This document shows, piece by piece, positions 18,744 through 31,406 of a stretch of DNA of 55,844 nucleotides. This DNA is from an uncultured Woeseiaceae bacterium (GTDB lineage: Bacteria > Pseudomonadota > Gammaproteobacteria > Steroidobacterales > Woeseiaceae). Position numbers and translations under genes: made by a program. The stretch's first letter is position 1, and every line of letters starts with the position of its first letter. The notes beneath the pieces were generated by a model. It worked only from the letters and a program-made list of their open reading frames with translations, had not been told where the DNA came from and ran no database searches. The stretch covers positions 1 to 55,844 of the forward strand of contig CAMYMR010000006.1 of NCBI GenBank assembly GCA_947259285.1. The letters run 5' to 3'.

Positions 18744-19752
18744 CGCCCGAGACCTTTCTGCCGATTTCCTGACCCAGCTGGTGTGCGGCGAGCGCATACA
18801 TCGAGCTGCGATTGTATTTCGTGATCACAAAAAAGTTGTGAAAACCAACCCAGTGTTCGGTGCCGCCGGCGCCTTCGTAAGTCAATAGTTCGCCATTGCT
18901 GTCGGCGGACATGTTGGTGGCGAAGACGACCCCTTTGCGGCTTAGCGATTCGACCGTACTGGATGCCTTGAGCGCGTTCTTTGGTTTCGGAACGGGCCCC
19001 TTCCATTGCCCGCTCAGCGTTGCCTGCGCGACAACTTCTTCGGAAGCTTGCCAGCCGTGCTCAAGAAAATAGTTGGCGACGCTGCCAGAGACATCGGCCC
19101 AGTCGTTCCAGATATCGCGCTTGCCGTCACCGGTTGCGTCCACGGCATAAGCGCGAAAACTCGACGGCATGAACTGGGGACGGCCCATCGCGCCGGCATA
19201 GGAACCGACGGGCAGCGTTGCGTCCAGGCCTTCTTCGCGAGTGAGGATCAGGAACTGGACAAGCTCGTTGCGAAAGAACTTGGCGCGCTTCGGATAGTCG
19301 AACGCGAGCGTCGCCAGTGCGTCGAGCACGCGATCGTTGCCGGTAATACGACCAAAATAGGTTTCAACGCCGATGATGCCAACCATCATTTCGATCGACA
19401 CCCCGGTTTCCTTGTTGATGCGCTCGAGCATTTCACGGTTTTCTCGCCAGAACGCAACCCCTGCGTTGATGCGTTCCTTTGTCAGAAAGATCTTGCGGTA
19501 CTCGGCCCATGTCAGCGTGCGTTCGGCCGGCGTCGAAATCTTCTTGATGATCGATGGCTTGATTTCAGCCTGACTCAGAACGCTGCGCAGGGCATCCCGT
19601 TCGAAGGCGTGTTCGCTGACCATTTCGTCGATGAACGTAGCCACCTTCGGGCTGTCGACATCAACATAGACCTTCGCAATTTCGTCAACGGCTCGTGCGC
19701 AGGAGACGGAAAGAATGATCGCAACAAGAATGGCGAGTGTTGGGCTTTTCAT
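18733..19752 (-). CDS. mltB: Membrane-bound lytic murein transglycosylase B
   Basis: Cleaves the MurNAc-GlcNAc bond with formation of 1,6-anhydroMurNAc. The frame is open upstream through rodA, but the ATG at 19750-19752 overlaps the rodA stop (TGATG) and begins a signal peptide (MKSPTLAILVAIILSVS), so 339 residues are taken. The cysteine in SVSCARA could be a lipobox, though the context (SVSC) is weak. The catalytic glutamate is in GIIGVETYFG (Glu130). The GSYAGAMGRPQFMPSSF and DIWNDWADVSGSVANYF segments are typical of the SLT_2/MltB family. Confidence 0.95.
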   Translation of the reverse strand: MKSPTLAILVAIILSVSCARAVDEIAKVYVDVDSPKVATFIDEMVSEHAFERDALRSVLSQAEIKPSIIKKISTPAERTLTWAEYRKIFLTKERINAGVAFWRENREMLERINKETGVSIEMMVGIIGVETYFGRITGNDRVLDALATLAFDYPKRAKFFRNELVQFLILTREEGLDATLPVGSYAGAMGRPQFMPSSFRAYAVDATGDGKRDIWNDWADVSGSVANYFLEHGWQASEEVVAQATLSGQWKGPVPKPKNALKASSTVESLSRKGVVFATNMSADSNGELLTYEGAGGTEHWVGFHNFFVITKYNRSSMYALAAHQLGQEIGRKVSGDAG

Positions 19753-20891
19753 CAGTGCGGTAGTAATTTCCGGTGAGAGTGAATCGACATCAGAATACCG
19801 AATCCCGCCATAAGGGTCACCATCGACGTGCCGCCGAAGCTGACCAGCGGCAGGGGTACGCCGACCACCGGCACGAGGCCGGTAACCATCGCCGTATTGA
19901 CGAACACATACACGAGAAACGTGAGGCTTATCGAGCCTGCCAACAACCGCGAATAGGTGTCGCGGGCCTGCACGGCGATGTAAAGACCCCGGCCGATCAC
20001 GAAAATGTACAGCACAAGCAACGACAGGACGCCGAGGAGGCCAAATTCCTCGCCGAGAACGGCGAAGATAAAGTCGGTATCGCGTTCCGGCAGGAATTCG
20101 AGATGGGCCTGCGAGCCGTTGGTCCACCCTTTGCCGAATAAACCGCCCGAACCGATCGCGATCTTGGATTGAATGATGTTGTAGCCAGCGCCGAGCGGGT
20201 CACTGTCGGGGTTCAGCAGCGTCAGGACGCGCTGCTTCTGATAGTCCTTCATGAAATTCCACAGCACTACGGCCCCGGGGACTGCCAGAACCGCCATCCC
20301 CAGAATCACGCGGTACGGCAGACCGGCCAGGATGACGACAATAATGCCGGATGCCGCGATCAGCAGCGAGGTGCCGAGATCCGGTTGCCTGGCGATCAGA
20401 ATGGTCGGCACAAAGATCAGCACGGCGATGATTACCAGCTGGCCGATTTTCGGCGGCATCTGCCGGTCGTGCAGATACCAGGCCACCATCATGGGCACCC
20501 CGAGCTTCATGGCCTCAGACGGCTGAAAACGAATGCCGAGGTCCAGCCAGCGACGCGCACCCTGGCTCACCTCGCCCATAATCAGGACCAGGACGAGCAG
20601 AATGAGGCCGGCGATGTAGCCCCATATCGTCCAGCGGCGCAGAAAGTCCGGTGGCATCTGTGCGACGATGACCATGGCGACGAAAGCTGCTCCCAGACGC
20701 ACGACCTGGTTCATGAGCAAGCGGTCACTCTCGCCGACGGCGCTATAAAGGATGAACAGGCCGAAGGCGCAAACCAGGAGCAGGCCACCAAGCAGCGGGC
20801 CGTCGATATGCAGGCGCCGCATCAGGCCGGTAAAATCCGACAGCGGCGCGGCCTTGGTCGTCAGAAACCGCGTTGTCTCAGTCAATGCCAT
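19752..20891 (-). CDS. rodA: Rod shape-determining SEDS glycosyltransferase RodA
   Basis: Peptidoglycan polymerase of the elongasome that works with PBP2. It is highly hydrophobic with about ten membrane segments. SEDS hallmarks include GARRWLDLGIRFQPSEAMKL, DLGTSLLIA, and the C-terminal VVGVPLPLVSFGGTSM. Two starts are possible: ATG at 20913-20915 (387 residues, 38-base overlap with mrdA) or ATG at 20889-20891 (379 residues, 14-base overlap). The shorter is chosen because it gives the smaller overlap. Downstream mltB is coupled by TGATG. Confidence 0.95.
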   Translation of the reverse strand: MALTETTRFLTTKAAPLSDFTGLMRRLHIDGPLLGGLLLVCAFGLFILYSAVGESDRLLMNQVVRLGAAFVAMVIVAQMPPDFLRRWTIWGYIAGLILLVLVLIMGEVSQGARRWLDLGIRFQPSEAMKLGVPMMVAWYLHDRQMPPKIGQLVIIAVLIFVPTILIARQPDLGTSLLIAASGIIVVILAGLPYRVILGMAVLAVPGAVVLWNFMKDYQKQRVLTLLNPDSDPLGAGYNIIQSKIAIGSGGLFGKGWTNGSQAHLEFLPERDTDFIFAVLGEEFGLLGVLSLLVLYIFVIGRGLYIAVQARDTYSRLLAGSISLTFLVYVFVNTAMVTGLVPVVGVPLPLVSFGGTSMVTLMAGFGILMSIHSHRKLLPH

Positions 20892-22776
20892 CGTCACCGT
20901 ATCCCAGGTATTCATCCATGACTGCTTTCGCTATTGGCGCCGCGACGCGGCTGCCACTGCTGCCATTCTCCACCACAACGGCGATCGCGATGCGCGGCTG
21001 ATCAAGCGGCGCGAAGGCGATGAATAGTGCGTGATCACGCTGTCGTTCCAGCAGCTCTTCCTCGTTGTATTCCTCGTCCTGCGCGATCGAGATAACCTGC
21101 GCAGTGCCACTCTTGCCGGCCATTTTATAAGGAGCGCCAAAACCTACCGCTCTCGCCGTGCCGCGCGGCCCCTGCATGACGTCATGCATCGCTTCGATGA
21201 CGTTGTCCCAGTAGAACGTGTTGCTGATCTCAACGTCGGCCAGGCGCTCCGGTTTGATGAGCGTACGCTGACCGGTGAGCGGATCCTCGATCGCGGCAAC
21301 CATGTGTGGGCGATAGCGCTCGCCACGCGTCGCGAGGCTCGCCACGGCGGCAGCCAGTTGTAACGGCGTGGCGAGCATATAGCCCTGTCCGATCGAGGCG
21401 ATGACCGTCTCACCGTTATACCAGCGCTGGTCATCGCGATTGCGAAACGCTGTGCGCTTCCACTCGCGCGACGGAACCAGTCCGGGATGCTCACCGCCGA
21501 TATCGATGCCCGTCCTTGCGCCGAGCCCGAAACGATCGAGATAGTCGTGCATATTATCAATGCCGATTTCCTGGCTGATCTCGTAAAAATAGACATCGCA
21601 TGACTGCGCAATGGCGTCATGCAGATCGACGGAACCATGGCCCTCCGGCTTCCAGTCACGATAGCGATGCGTCGTCTCGGGCAGCCTGAAAAAGCCCCTG
21701 CAGAACGTCTTTCGAGTCAGGTTTGTCGCGCCCGTCTCCAGCGCAGCCAGCGCCAGCATCGGCTTGATGGTGGAGCCTGGCGGGTAACTTCCACGAACGG
21801 CGCGATTGAAGAGCGGCAGGTCCAGGTTGTTTTGCAGCTCGCCGTATTGGCTGGTACTCATGCCAATGGCAAACAGGTTGGGGTCGAACGAGGGGGCGCT
21901 GATCAGTGTCAATATCTCACCGGTCCGCGGATCCAGCGCGACGACCGCGCCCCGACGCCCCTCGAGCAACCGCGTTGCCAGCTTTTGCAGGTCGAGATCG
22001 ATGCTCAGATACACGTTGGAACCCGGGCCCGGTTTTTCGTCCATCGGTAACGAGTCGAGAAGATCGCTTGAGTCGCCGGGCACCTGGCGGCCACGCGCGT
22101 TCGTTATCAGGTGTCGATAGCCTGCCCAGCCATGCAGGCGCGACTCAAAACTGCCTTCGACGCCGGTCTTGCCAGTGTGCGATGTGCCGGCATAGCGAGC
22201 CGCATCCAGCCGCTTCAGATCCTCGGAACTCAACGCACCCACGTAGCCAACGGCATGGGCGATGCTCTCACCGTCCGGATAGTGGCGAACCAGCCGGGGT
22301 TGCAGGTCAACGCCGGGAAAGCGCGGTCGCTGGATAGCGAAATTCGCGATTTCCTCTTCCGTCAGTCGAACCTTGAGCGTGACGGGTCGAAACCGCGGGC
22401 CGCTGCGACTGAGTTCTTTGATGCGTGGAATTTCCTCGCTTTCGATCAGCTGCAGCGTGGCCAGTCGGGCGAGCGTGTCATCGAGGTCTTCGACCTGCTC
22501 GGGTATGAGCTCGAGCTGATACGCTGGCAGGTTTTCTGCTACGACGCGGCCCTTGCGATCGAAGATCAGGCCGCGTATCGGTGGCACCGGTTCGATGCGG
22601 ACCCGGTTGCCCTGTGCCTTCTCGGCAAACAGCTGGTGATCGATGACCTGCAGCTGAACGAGCCTCGCGACCACGACGCCAAGCAGCACGATGGCTACAA
22701 CCGAGCACATCACGATCCGCCGCAAGAACAGGCGGCGTTCGGAATGGTGGTCCTTGATTGGCGACAGCAGGCTCAT
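20878..22776 (-). CDS. mrdA: Peptidoglycan DD-transpeptidase PBP2
   Basis: Elongation-specific transpeptidase. The ATG at 22774-22776, coupled to the mreD stop by TGATG, gives 632 residues, essentially the E. coli length; the open frame further upstream is read-through of mreD. A membrane anchor (about 20-42) precedes the dimerisation/pedestal domain (PPIRGLIFDRKGRVVAENLP). The transpeptidase domain follows, with S335-TIK338, S392-CD and K555-SGT. The genes before and after (mreBCD, rodA) encode its partners. Confidence 0.97.
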   Translation of the reverse strand: MSLLSPIKDHHSERRLFLRRIVMCSVVAIVLLGVVVARLVQLQVIDHQLFAEKAQGNRVRIEPVPPIRGLIFDRKGRVVAENLPAYQLELIPEQVEDLDDTLARLATLQLIESEEIPRIKELSRSGPRFRPVTLKVRLTEEEIANFAIQRPRFPGVDLQPRLVRHYPDGESIAHAVGYVGALSSEDLKRLDAARYAGTSHTGKTGVEGSFESRLHGWAGYRHLITNARGRQVPGDSSDLLDSLPMDEKPGPGSNVYLSIDLDLQKLATRLLEGRRGAVVALDPRTGEILTLISAPSFDPNLFAIGMSTSQYGELQNNLDLPLFNRAVRGSYPPGSTIKPMLALAALETGATNLTRKTFCRGFFRLPETTHRYRDWKPEGHGSVDLHDAIAQSCDVYFYEISQEIGIDNMHDYLDRFGLGARTGIDIGGEHPGLVPSREWKRTAFRNRDDQRWYNGETVIASIGQGYMLATPLQLAAAVASLATRGERYRPHMVAAIEDPLTGQRTLIKPERLADVEISNTFYWDNVIEAMHDVMQGPRGTARAVGFGAPYKMAGKSGTAQVISIAQDEEYNEEELLERQRDHALFIAFAPLDQPRIAIAVVVENGSSGSRVAAPIAKAVMDEYLGYGDDGID

Positions 22777-23267
22777 CAGCTTGCCGTCCGCGCCCTGTAC
22801 CGGACCCCGGACAGGAACATGTACAGGAAAGGCCAAATCAAAGTACCGGTGATGACCGGTGCCCAGTAGGTTGCCGCGGCCGCCGAAACGCTGGCGACAC
22901 CGTTGATCCAGAACAGCAGGAACTGATACAGCGCCAGCAGCGCAAAAACGGTTGCCGTCAGTTGCGATAGCGGGAACACGCGCATCAACAGGTGAAAGCG
23001 CACCGTTATAAAAACGATCACGCACAGTGCGAGCGCGTGTTGACCGAGTAATGTGCCGTAGGAAACGTCCAGAATGATGCCGACGATCCAGGCGGTGCCC
23101 ACGCTCCAGGTTCGCGGCAGCTGCATTGCCCAGAAGATCGCCAGCAGTGCCAGCCAGTCGGGGCGGAACACGGCAATTGAATCGGGCAATGGCATGATGG
23201 ACAACATCAGGCCAACGAACAGTGTTCCAATAACCGGCAGGCGGCGTGAGGCCAACTCTCTACTCAT
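22776..23267 (-). CDS. mreD: Rod shape-determining protein MreD
   Basis: A 163-residue inner-membrane protein with about five predicted hydrophobic segments; part of the MreBCD-RodA-PBP2 elongasome linking MreC to cytoplasmic MreB. Characteristic features are the RPDWLALLAIFWAM segment, WIVGIILDVSYGTLLGQHAL, and a short polar C-terminus. Its start overlaps the mreC end by eight bases and its stop overlaps the mrdA start. Confidence 0.95.
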   Translation of the reverse strand: MSRELASRRLPVIGTLFVGLMLSIMPLPDSIAVFRPDWLALLAIFWAMQLPRTWSVGTAWIVGIILDVSYGTLLGQHALALCVIVFITVRFHLLMRVFPLSQLTATVFALLALYQFLLFWINGVASVSAAAATYWAPVITGTLIWPFLYMFLSGVRYRARTAS

Positions 23268-24162
23268 CGTCCATCTCCACCGGGTCCACCTCCACCGTGG
23301 CGTTGCCGTCCTCGTCGCCGATCGAAGAAGCAGACCATATCAGCATGACTTCGCGCACCTGGTCGAGGGCCGCAGAAGGCTTTGCGTTAACGTCCGCGAA
23401 TGGCTCTTGCGGAATCCTGGTTACGGTGTCGACGACGGCGACCGGATAGCCGGCCGGAAACGCGCCGCCAAGTCCGGATGTCACGAGGAGGTCACCGGTG
23501 CGAATGTCTGCATTATTGGGCAGGAAGGGCAGGTCGAGACGATCGATCTCGCCCGTGCCGACCGCAATCGTTCGCAGTCCGTTTCGGTTGACCTCGACCG
23601 GCAGCGCGTGATCGGTGTCGCTGATCAGCACGGCCTGCGATGTCATCAGGCCCGTCTTGATGACCTGGCCTACCACGCCGTCGGCGTCGACGATGGCCTG
23701 ACCGTCATAAACGCCGTCGCGGCTACCGATATCGATGACGAGGTTGTGTTCATAGGGATTGGCATCGACAGCCATGATTTCTGCGACACGCACGTCGTCG
23801 CGGACTTTGCCTCGCGCGTCCAGAAGTGCACGTAAACGAGCGTTCTCCGCTTCCAACGCGGTGAGCCGCTGCAGCCGAACGTTGGTCAGCAGTCGCTCGG
23901 CATTCAGCCGGCCGAGTTCGCGTTCGAGGTCACTTCGGGAGGTCGTCGTCTTGCCGAGCCAGGCCCAGAAACGAAGCGGTGCATCGACGATGAGCTGAAT
24001 CGGGTAGACAGCGACACCGATGCCTTTGCGAACGGCGTCGAGGTGATTTTCCCGATGATCCAGGTACATCAGCACGATACTGATGAACACCAGAGCTAGC
24101 GTCCGAATACCCAGCGCGGGTATCCGGGCAGGATTTCTGCTATTTCCCCGGGAATCGACCAT
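23260..24162 (-). CDS. mreC: Rod shape-determining protein MreC
   Basis: Bitopic inner-membrane scaffold that activates PBP2-RodA. The 300-residue protein has one membrane helix (about 19-37), then a coiled coil (about 75-115, SDLERELGRLNAERLLTNV and the following leucine-rich stretch). A pair of periplasmic beta-barrel domains follows, with GSRDGVYDGQAIVDADGVVG and LLVTSGLGGAFPAGYPVA. The C-terminus is acidic (SIGDEDGNATVEVDPVEMDDE). It lies 41 bases after mreB. Confidence 0.96.
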   Translation of the reverse strand: MVDSRGNSRNPARIPALGIRTLALVFISIVLMYLDHRENHLDAVRKGIGVAVYPIQLIVDAPLRFWAWLGKTTTSRSDLERELGRLNAERLLTNVRLQRLTALEAENARLRALLDARGKVRDDVRVAEIMAVDANPYEHNLVIDIGSRDGVYDGQAIVDADGVVGQVIKTGLMTSQAVLISDTDHALPVEVNRNGLRTIAVGTGEIDRLDLPFLPNNADIRTGDLLVTSGLGGAFPAGYPVAVVDTVTRIPQEPFADVNAKPSAALDQVREVMLIWSASSIGDEDGNATVEVDPVEMDDE

Positions 24163-24203
24163 CGCTTGAATGAAGCCCAGTCGTCAGTCGACCCGGCCGT
24201 GAG

Positions 24204-25322
<1,119 letters not shown>

Positions 25323-25393
25323 TTATTGCGGGCCCGCGTAAAGCGGGCATTATTTGGGCTTGAAGAAACAACCATTACCGTCGGAAACCTCCC

Positions 25394-25681
25394 GTGTCAC
25401 TCAGCAAAGAACAGGTAAGGCACATCGCGATGCTGGCGCGGCTGAAACTCACCGAAGAGGAGTACGCCGAGAGCGTCCAGAAGCTGTCGAAAATTGTGGA
25501 TTTCGTCGACCAGCTGTCGGCGGCGGACACTCGCGATGTTCTGCCGATGGCGCACCCGCTTCACGCGGTGCAACGTCTGCGCCCGGACGTCGTTACGGAG
25601 ACTGACGAACGGGATTACCTGCAGGAGAACGCAGCCGCCGTCGCCGACGGACTGTATCTCGTACCGAAAGTCATCGAATGA
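25394..25681 (+). CDS. gatC: Asp-tRNA(Asn)/Glu-tRNA(Gln) amidotransferase subunit C
   Basis: Small (95 residues) scaffold subunit of the GatCAB amidotransferase that holds GatA and GatB together. It contains [19 protein letters not shown] and, later, [18 protein letters not shown], the stretch that wraps the GatA surface. The start is a GTG at 25394; the family N-terminus ([11 protein letters not shown]) begins directly after it. The stop overlaps the gatA ATG by four bases. Confidence 0.97.
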   Translation: MSLSKEQVRHIAMLARLKLTEEEYAESVQKLSKIVDFVDQLSAADTRDVLPMAHPLHAVQRLRPDVVTETDERDYLQENAAAVADGLYLVPKVIE

Positions 25682-27153
25682 GCGATTCACAGCAAGATCT
25701 TTTCTCGCAGTCGATGACCGAACTCGCTGCCGGTCTGGACGCCGGCGACTTCACATCGGCCGAGTTGACCGAGACGCTCCTTGAACGCATCGGCGCTCAT
25801 GACGACAAGCTCAATGCCTTCATCACCGTGACCGCCGATGAAGCCCTGCAGTCAGCTGCGCGTGCCGACGAAGCTCGCGCAAGTGGCAGGGGAGGCGTCC
25901 TGAATGGTCTGCCTGTTCTTCACAAGGATATATTCTGTACTCGCGGCGTGAAGACGACCTGCGGCTCGAGGATGTTGGACAACTTCGTCGCGCCGTATGA
26001 CGCGACCGTTGTCGAAAAACTGGCTGGCGCTGGCGCCGTCGTTCTCGGCAAAACCAACATGGATGAGTTTGCGATGGGCTCGTCGAATGAAACCAGTTAT
26101 TTCGGCCCGGTCCGCAATCCATGGAATCTCGAGTGCTCGCCGGGGGGTTCGTCCGGCGGCTCGGCCGCCGCGGTTGCGGCGCGCCTGGCGCCCGCGGCGA
26201 CGGGGACCGATACCGGTGGCTCTATCCGTCAACCGGCAGCACTCACCGGCACCGTTGGAATAAAGCCGACTTACGGGCGGGTGTCTCGCTACGGAATGAT
26301 TGCCTTCGCATCAAGCCTCGACCAGGCGGGCGTCATTACACGGACGGCAGAAGACGCGGCCCGGCTGCTCGGCGTGATGGCCGGCTTCGATGAGCGCGAT
26401 TCCACGTCAATCGATGAGCCGGTCCCCGACTATATCGCCGGCCTCGATCGACCGATCAAGGGCTTGCGCGTCGGGATCGTGCGCCAGCATTTCGATGCAG
26501 GGCTCGATGCGGATTGCGCGGTAAGCATCAGGGAAGCAATCGCGGTCCTCGAATCCCTCGGCGCGACGACGGTGGAAGTTGACTTGCCGAACCTCGATTT
26601 GTCGGTGCCGACTTATTACGTTGTTGCGCCGGCGGAATGCTCCTCCAACCTGTCGCGGTTTGACGGAGTGCGCTTTGGCCATCGCGCCGACGAAGCCGAG
26701 GACCTGATGGACCTGTATTGCCGGAGCCGCGGCGAAGGCTTCGGTGATGAGGTCAAACGCCGCATCATGACGGGAACCTACGTGCTGTCGGCGGGTTACT
26801 ACGACGCGTACTACCTGAAAGCGCAACAGGTGCGTCACCTTATTGCCGACGATTTCCGATCAGCGTTTGCCGACGTCGACGTCATCGCCGGGCCAACGTC
26901 GCCGACGCCTGCATTCAGGCTCGGCGACAAGATCGACGATCCGATAACGATGTACCTCAACGATATTTACACGATCGGCGCGAACCTCGCGGGACTGCCC
27001 GGCATGTCGATTCCCTGCGGCTTCGTCAACGGCTTGCCGGTCGGTTTACACCTTGTCGCCGCCCACTTTGCCGAAGAGACGCTGCTCAGATGTTCGCACC
27101 AGTTCCAGCAGCACACGGATTGGCACAAGGCCTGCCCGAAGGACTTCGCATGA
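25678..27153 (+). CDS. gatA: Asp-tRNA(Asn)/Glu-tRNA(Gln) amidotransferase subunit A
   Basis: Amidase subunit that releases ammonia from glutamine for transamidation of misacylated tRNA. The 491-residue protein has the amidase-signature triad: Lys83 in LHKDIF, cis-Ser158 in SPGGSSGGS, and the nucleophile Ser182 in TGGSIRQPA. Length is standard. It overlaps gatC and gatB by four bases each (ATGA), so the three subunits are translationally coupled. Together they make Asn-tRNA and/or Gln-tRNA; which one depends on whether GlnRS and AsnRS exist elsewhere in the genome. Confidence 0.98.
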   Translation: MSDSQQDLFSQSMTELAAGLDAGDFTSAELTETLLERIGAHDDKLNAFITVTADEALQSAARADEARASGRGGVLNGLPVLHKDIFCTRGVKTTCGSRMLDNFVAPYDATVVEKLAGAGAVVLGKTNMDEFAMGSSNETSYFGPVRNPWNLECSPGGSSGGSAAAVAARLAPAATGTDTGGSIRQPAALTGTVGIKPTYGRVSRYGMIAFASSLDQAGVITRTAEDAARLLGVMAGFDERDSTSIDEPVPDYIAGLDRPIKGLRVGIVRQHFDAGLDADCAVSIREAIAVLESLGATTVEVDLPNLDLSVPTYYVVAPAECSSNLSRFDGVRFGHRADEAEDLMDLYCRSRGEGFGDEVKRRIMTGTYVLSAGYYDAYYLKAQQVRHLIADDFRSAFADVDVIAGPTSPTPAFRLGDKIDDPITMYLNDIYTIGANLAGLPGMSIPCGFVNGLPVGLHLVAAHFAEETLLRCSHQFQQHTDWHKACPKDFA

Positions 27154-28592
27154 AGGCTGGATGGGAGGTCGTCATTGGGCTGGAAATCCACGCGCAGCTC
27201 GCGACCCGGTCCAAGATTTTTTCCGGCGCGTCCACGGCCTACGGCGCGGCGCCGAACACGCAGGCCTGCCTTGTCGATCTGGGCTACCCCGGCGTTTTGC
27301 CGGTGCTGAACGAAGAGGTTGTGCATATGGCCACGATGTTCGGGCTGGCCGTGAACGCCACCGTGGCGCCGCGCTCCGTCTTTGCGCGCAAGAACTACTT
27401 TTACCCGGATCTTCCCAAGGGCTACCAGATCAGCCAATTTGAACTGCCGATCGTCGAGCACGGGGAGCTCTACATCACGGATGACGAGGGCCGTGACAAA
27501 CGCATCGGCATCACGCGTGCCCATCTCGAGGAAGACGCCGGCAAGTCGATCCACGAAGGCCTGGAACGCTCATCGGGCATCGATCTGAATCGCGCCGGCA
27601 CGCCGCTGTTGGAAATTGTCTCGGAACCTGATCTTCGTTCCGCTAAAGAAGCCGTCGCGTACATGCGTAAGATGCATTCGATCGTTCGTTATCTCCGAAT
27701 ATCCGACGGCAATATGCAGGAAGGGTCGTTTCGCTGCGACGCCAACGTCTCGGTACGGCCCGTCGGGCAACAGGAATTGGGCACGCGCACGGAGCTCAAG
27801 AATCTGAACTCATTCCGTTTTGTCGAGCGCGCGATAAATTTCGAGATCGACCGCCAGATCGAGGTTATCGAGGACGGCGGCGAGGTTGTCCAGGAAACGC
27901 GACTCTACGATTCCGACAAGGACGAGACGCGACCGATGCGCTCGAAGGAGGAATCGCATGATTATCGGTACTTCCCCGACCCCGACCTGCTGCCGGTCGA
28001 GATCAGCCCCGAGTACATCGAGACCGCGCGGCAACAGCTCCCGGAATTACCCACCGCGAAAAAGCGTCGCTTCACGGATCAGTATGACCTCAAACCCGAC
28101 GATGCGGACCTTTTGACCGGTTCGCGACCGCTGGCCGACTATTTCGAAGCCGCCGTTGCCGCAACCGGCGCGAAGCCGCAGCTCGTCGCGAACTGGGTGA
28201 TCGGTGATCTGTCGGGCGCACTCAACAGGGACAGCCTGGAAATCGCTGACAGCAAGGTGTCGGCAACCGAGCTTGCCGGATTGTTGACGCGCATTCATGA
28301 CAACACGATCTCAGGCAAGATTGCCAAGCAGGTGTTCGAGGCCATGTGGGCCGGCGAGGGCGATGCCGATACGGTGATCGACGCGAAAGGCCTGAAACAG
28401 ATTACCGACAGCACGGCGATAGAGGCGGTGGTCGATGAGGTGATCGCGGCAAATCCGGGGCAGGTTGCCGAATACAGGGCCGGTAAAGAGAAACTGATTG
28501 GTTTCTTCGTCGGCCGGGTCATGCAGGCTACCAAGGGCCAGGCGAATCCCGGACAGGTCAACCAGATACTGAAGAAAAAACTTCACGATTAG
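27150..28592 (+). CDS. gatB: Asp-tRNA(Asn)/Glu-tRNA(Gln) amidotransferase subunit B
   Basis: Kinase-like subunit that phosphorylates the misacylated residue on tRNA and receives ammonia from GatA. The ATG at 27150 overlaps the gatA stop and opens the family start [13 protein letters not shown], giving 480 residues. The catalytic core includes [19 protein letters not shown], the metal-binding HLEEDAGKS and the conserved [17 protein letters not shown]. The C-terminal YqeY-like tail (about 400-480) contacts tRNA and ends [11 protein letters not shown]. Ends in TAG. Confidence 0.98.
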   Translation: MKAGWEVVIGLEIHAQLATRSKIFSGASTAYGAAPNTQACLVDLGYPGVLPVLNEEVVHMATMFGLAVNATVAPRSVFARKNYFYPDLPKGYQISQFELPIVEHGELYITDDEGRDKRIGITRAHLEEDAGKSIHEGLERSSGIDLNRAGTPLLEIVSEPDLRSAKEAVAYMRKMHSIVRYLRISDGNMQEGSFRCDANVSVRPVGQQELGTRTELKNLNSFRFVERAINFEIDRQIEVIEDGGEVVQETRLYDSDKDETRPMRSKEESHDYRYFPDPDLLPVEISPEYIETARQQLPELPTAKKRRFTDQYDLKPDDADLLTGSRPLADYFEAAVAATGAKPQLVANWVIGDLSGALNRDSLEIADSKVSATELAGLLTRIHDNTISGKIAKQVFEAMWAGEGDADTVIDAKGLKQITDSTAIEAVVDEVIAANPGQVAEYRAGKEKLIGFFVGRVMQATKGQANPGQVNQILKKKLHD

Positions 28593-28601
28593 TGTATTCG
28601 C

Positions 28602-29462
28602 ATGTCGGCGGATTCCGTTATACCGTTTGGTTTCGAGTCGCTGCCCGTACGCGGTGCGCTCATTCACTTGTCACGTTCGTGGCGCCGAATGCTGCGTGAT
28701 CATGACTACGGTGCTCTCATCGTCGAAACGCTTGGACACGCCGCGGCCGCGACCGGCTTGATCGCCCACAGCCTGAAGTTCGATGGTTCGATAACCCTGC
28801 AGATTCAGAGTCGGGGCGCTCTACGTATGCTCGTGATGCAGTGCACGAGCGACCTCAAGCTCCGAGGCCTGGCATCGGTCGGGCCTGCCGGTGACGTATC
28901 GAATTTCGCGGACTTGATCGAAGAAGGACATTGCGCGGTAACCGTGGACAATGGCAAGCGGCCCTACCAGGGCATCGTCGATATCAGTGCTGAATCCCTG
29001 TCGGCGAGCCTCGAGCACTATTTCGCGCGATCCGTGCAGGTGCCGAGCCATATAGCCCTTGTCGCCAATGAAGACGTCGCTGGCGGCATTCTGCTGCAGC
29101 AGGTTCCGGGCCAGCCCATCGATCCGGATGATTGGAACCGCCTGCATATTCTGGCTGAAACGCTGGGCGACAGAGATTTTCACGGTGACGCCGGCATCGG
29201 TCTGATCGGCAAACTCTTCGCCGAAGACGATATTCGTGTCTACAAGACACGCGCTGTCAGTTTCCGATGCCGCTGCTCGCAGCAGAAGACGGAAGACGTC
29301 TTGAAGATGCTCGGTGAAAACGAAGCTCGCGAGACGCTTGCGGCCGAGGGCGCCATCGAGGTTGTCTGCGAGTACTGTGGGCAACGGCGGAACTTCGATG
29401 CGGTGGACATTGAACGGCTGTTTGTCGACAACGTCGTTCTGGGACCCGACTCGGTCCAGTAG
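28602..29462 (+). CDS. hslO: Redox-regulated chaperone Hsp33
   Basis: Cytoplasmic holdase activated by oxidation and heat. The 286-residue protein has the Hsp33 N-terminal domain (about 1-180) and the zinc-binding redox switch near the C-terminus: Cys223 and Cys225 (CRC) plus Cys256 and Cys259 (CEYC), with the linker TEDVLKMLGENEARETL between them. All four zinc ligands are present. It starts nine bases after gatB and may be co-transcribed with it. Ends in TAG. A hairpin follows at 29471-29504. Confidence 0.96.
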   Translation: MSADSVIPFGFESLPVRGALIHLSRSWRRMLRDHDYGALIVETLGHAAAATGLIAHSLKFDGSITLQIQSRGALRMLVMQCTSDLKLRGLASVGPAGDVSNFADLIEEGHCAVTVDNGKRPYQGIVDISAESLSASLEHYFARSVQVPSHIALVANEDVAGGILLQQVPGQPIDPDDWNRLHILAETLGDRDFHGDAGIGLIGKLFAEDDIRVYKTRAVSFRCRCSQQKTEDVLKMLGENEARETLAAEGAIEVVCEYCGQRRNFDAVDIERLFVDNVVLGPDSVQ

Positions 29463-29470
29463 GAGCGGCT

Positions 29471-29504
29471 TCCCCCATTCGGGCATTGTCCCCGAACGGG
29501 GGGA
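29471..29504. repeat. Inverted repeat downstream of hslO
   Basis: TCCCCC-A-TTCGGG on the left pairs with CCCGAA-C-GGGGGGA on the right around a seven-base loop: twelve base pairs with a small internal loop. No T-run follows on the plus strand, so it is either a REP-like element or a weak terminator for gatCAB-hslO. Confidence 0.6.
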
Positions 29505-29602
29505 CGACGCCGGCCGCGATTTCGCCGTTATTCAACATAATCCGCGATTCTTGCATGGCCCCCGATCGCCAGATCGGATATACTGAATCGCCATAAGTAT
29601 GC

Positions 29603-29622
29603 ATTAATATTTATATTTTAAT

Positions 29623-29624
<2 letters not shown>
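29603..29624 (+). promoter_or_regulatory. AT-only tract with dyad at the ArsR-family gene start
   Basis: The 22 bases directly before and into the start codon of the regulator contain only A and T, in an otherwise GC-rich region. They hold an imperfect dyad (ATATT facing AATAT across TATATTTT-like sequence). No Shine-Dalgarno sequence is present between this tract and the ATG at 29623. An autoregulatory operator and/or -10 region of a leaderless or short-leader transcript is the likely reading. Confidence 0.45.
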
Positions 29625-31396
<1,772 letters not shown>

Positions 31397-31406
31397 GGGC
31401 AGGACG

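Noticed and set aside
18431-19006. Open frame of 191 codons on the minus strand across rlpA/mltB
   Set aside because: Runs in a different frame through two well-supported genes and shows no domain.
19752-20127. N-terminal extension of mltB through rodA
   Set aside because: The extension has no family match and overlaps rodA; the ATG at 19750-19752 opens a signal peptide and is coupled to the rodA stop.
29463-29622. SAH or SAM riboswitch before the metF-metH operon
   Set aside because: I looked for the conserved cores of these classes and found only the hslO hairpin and an AT-only tract; regulation by the ArsR-type protein is the simpler reading.
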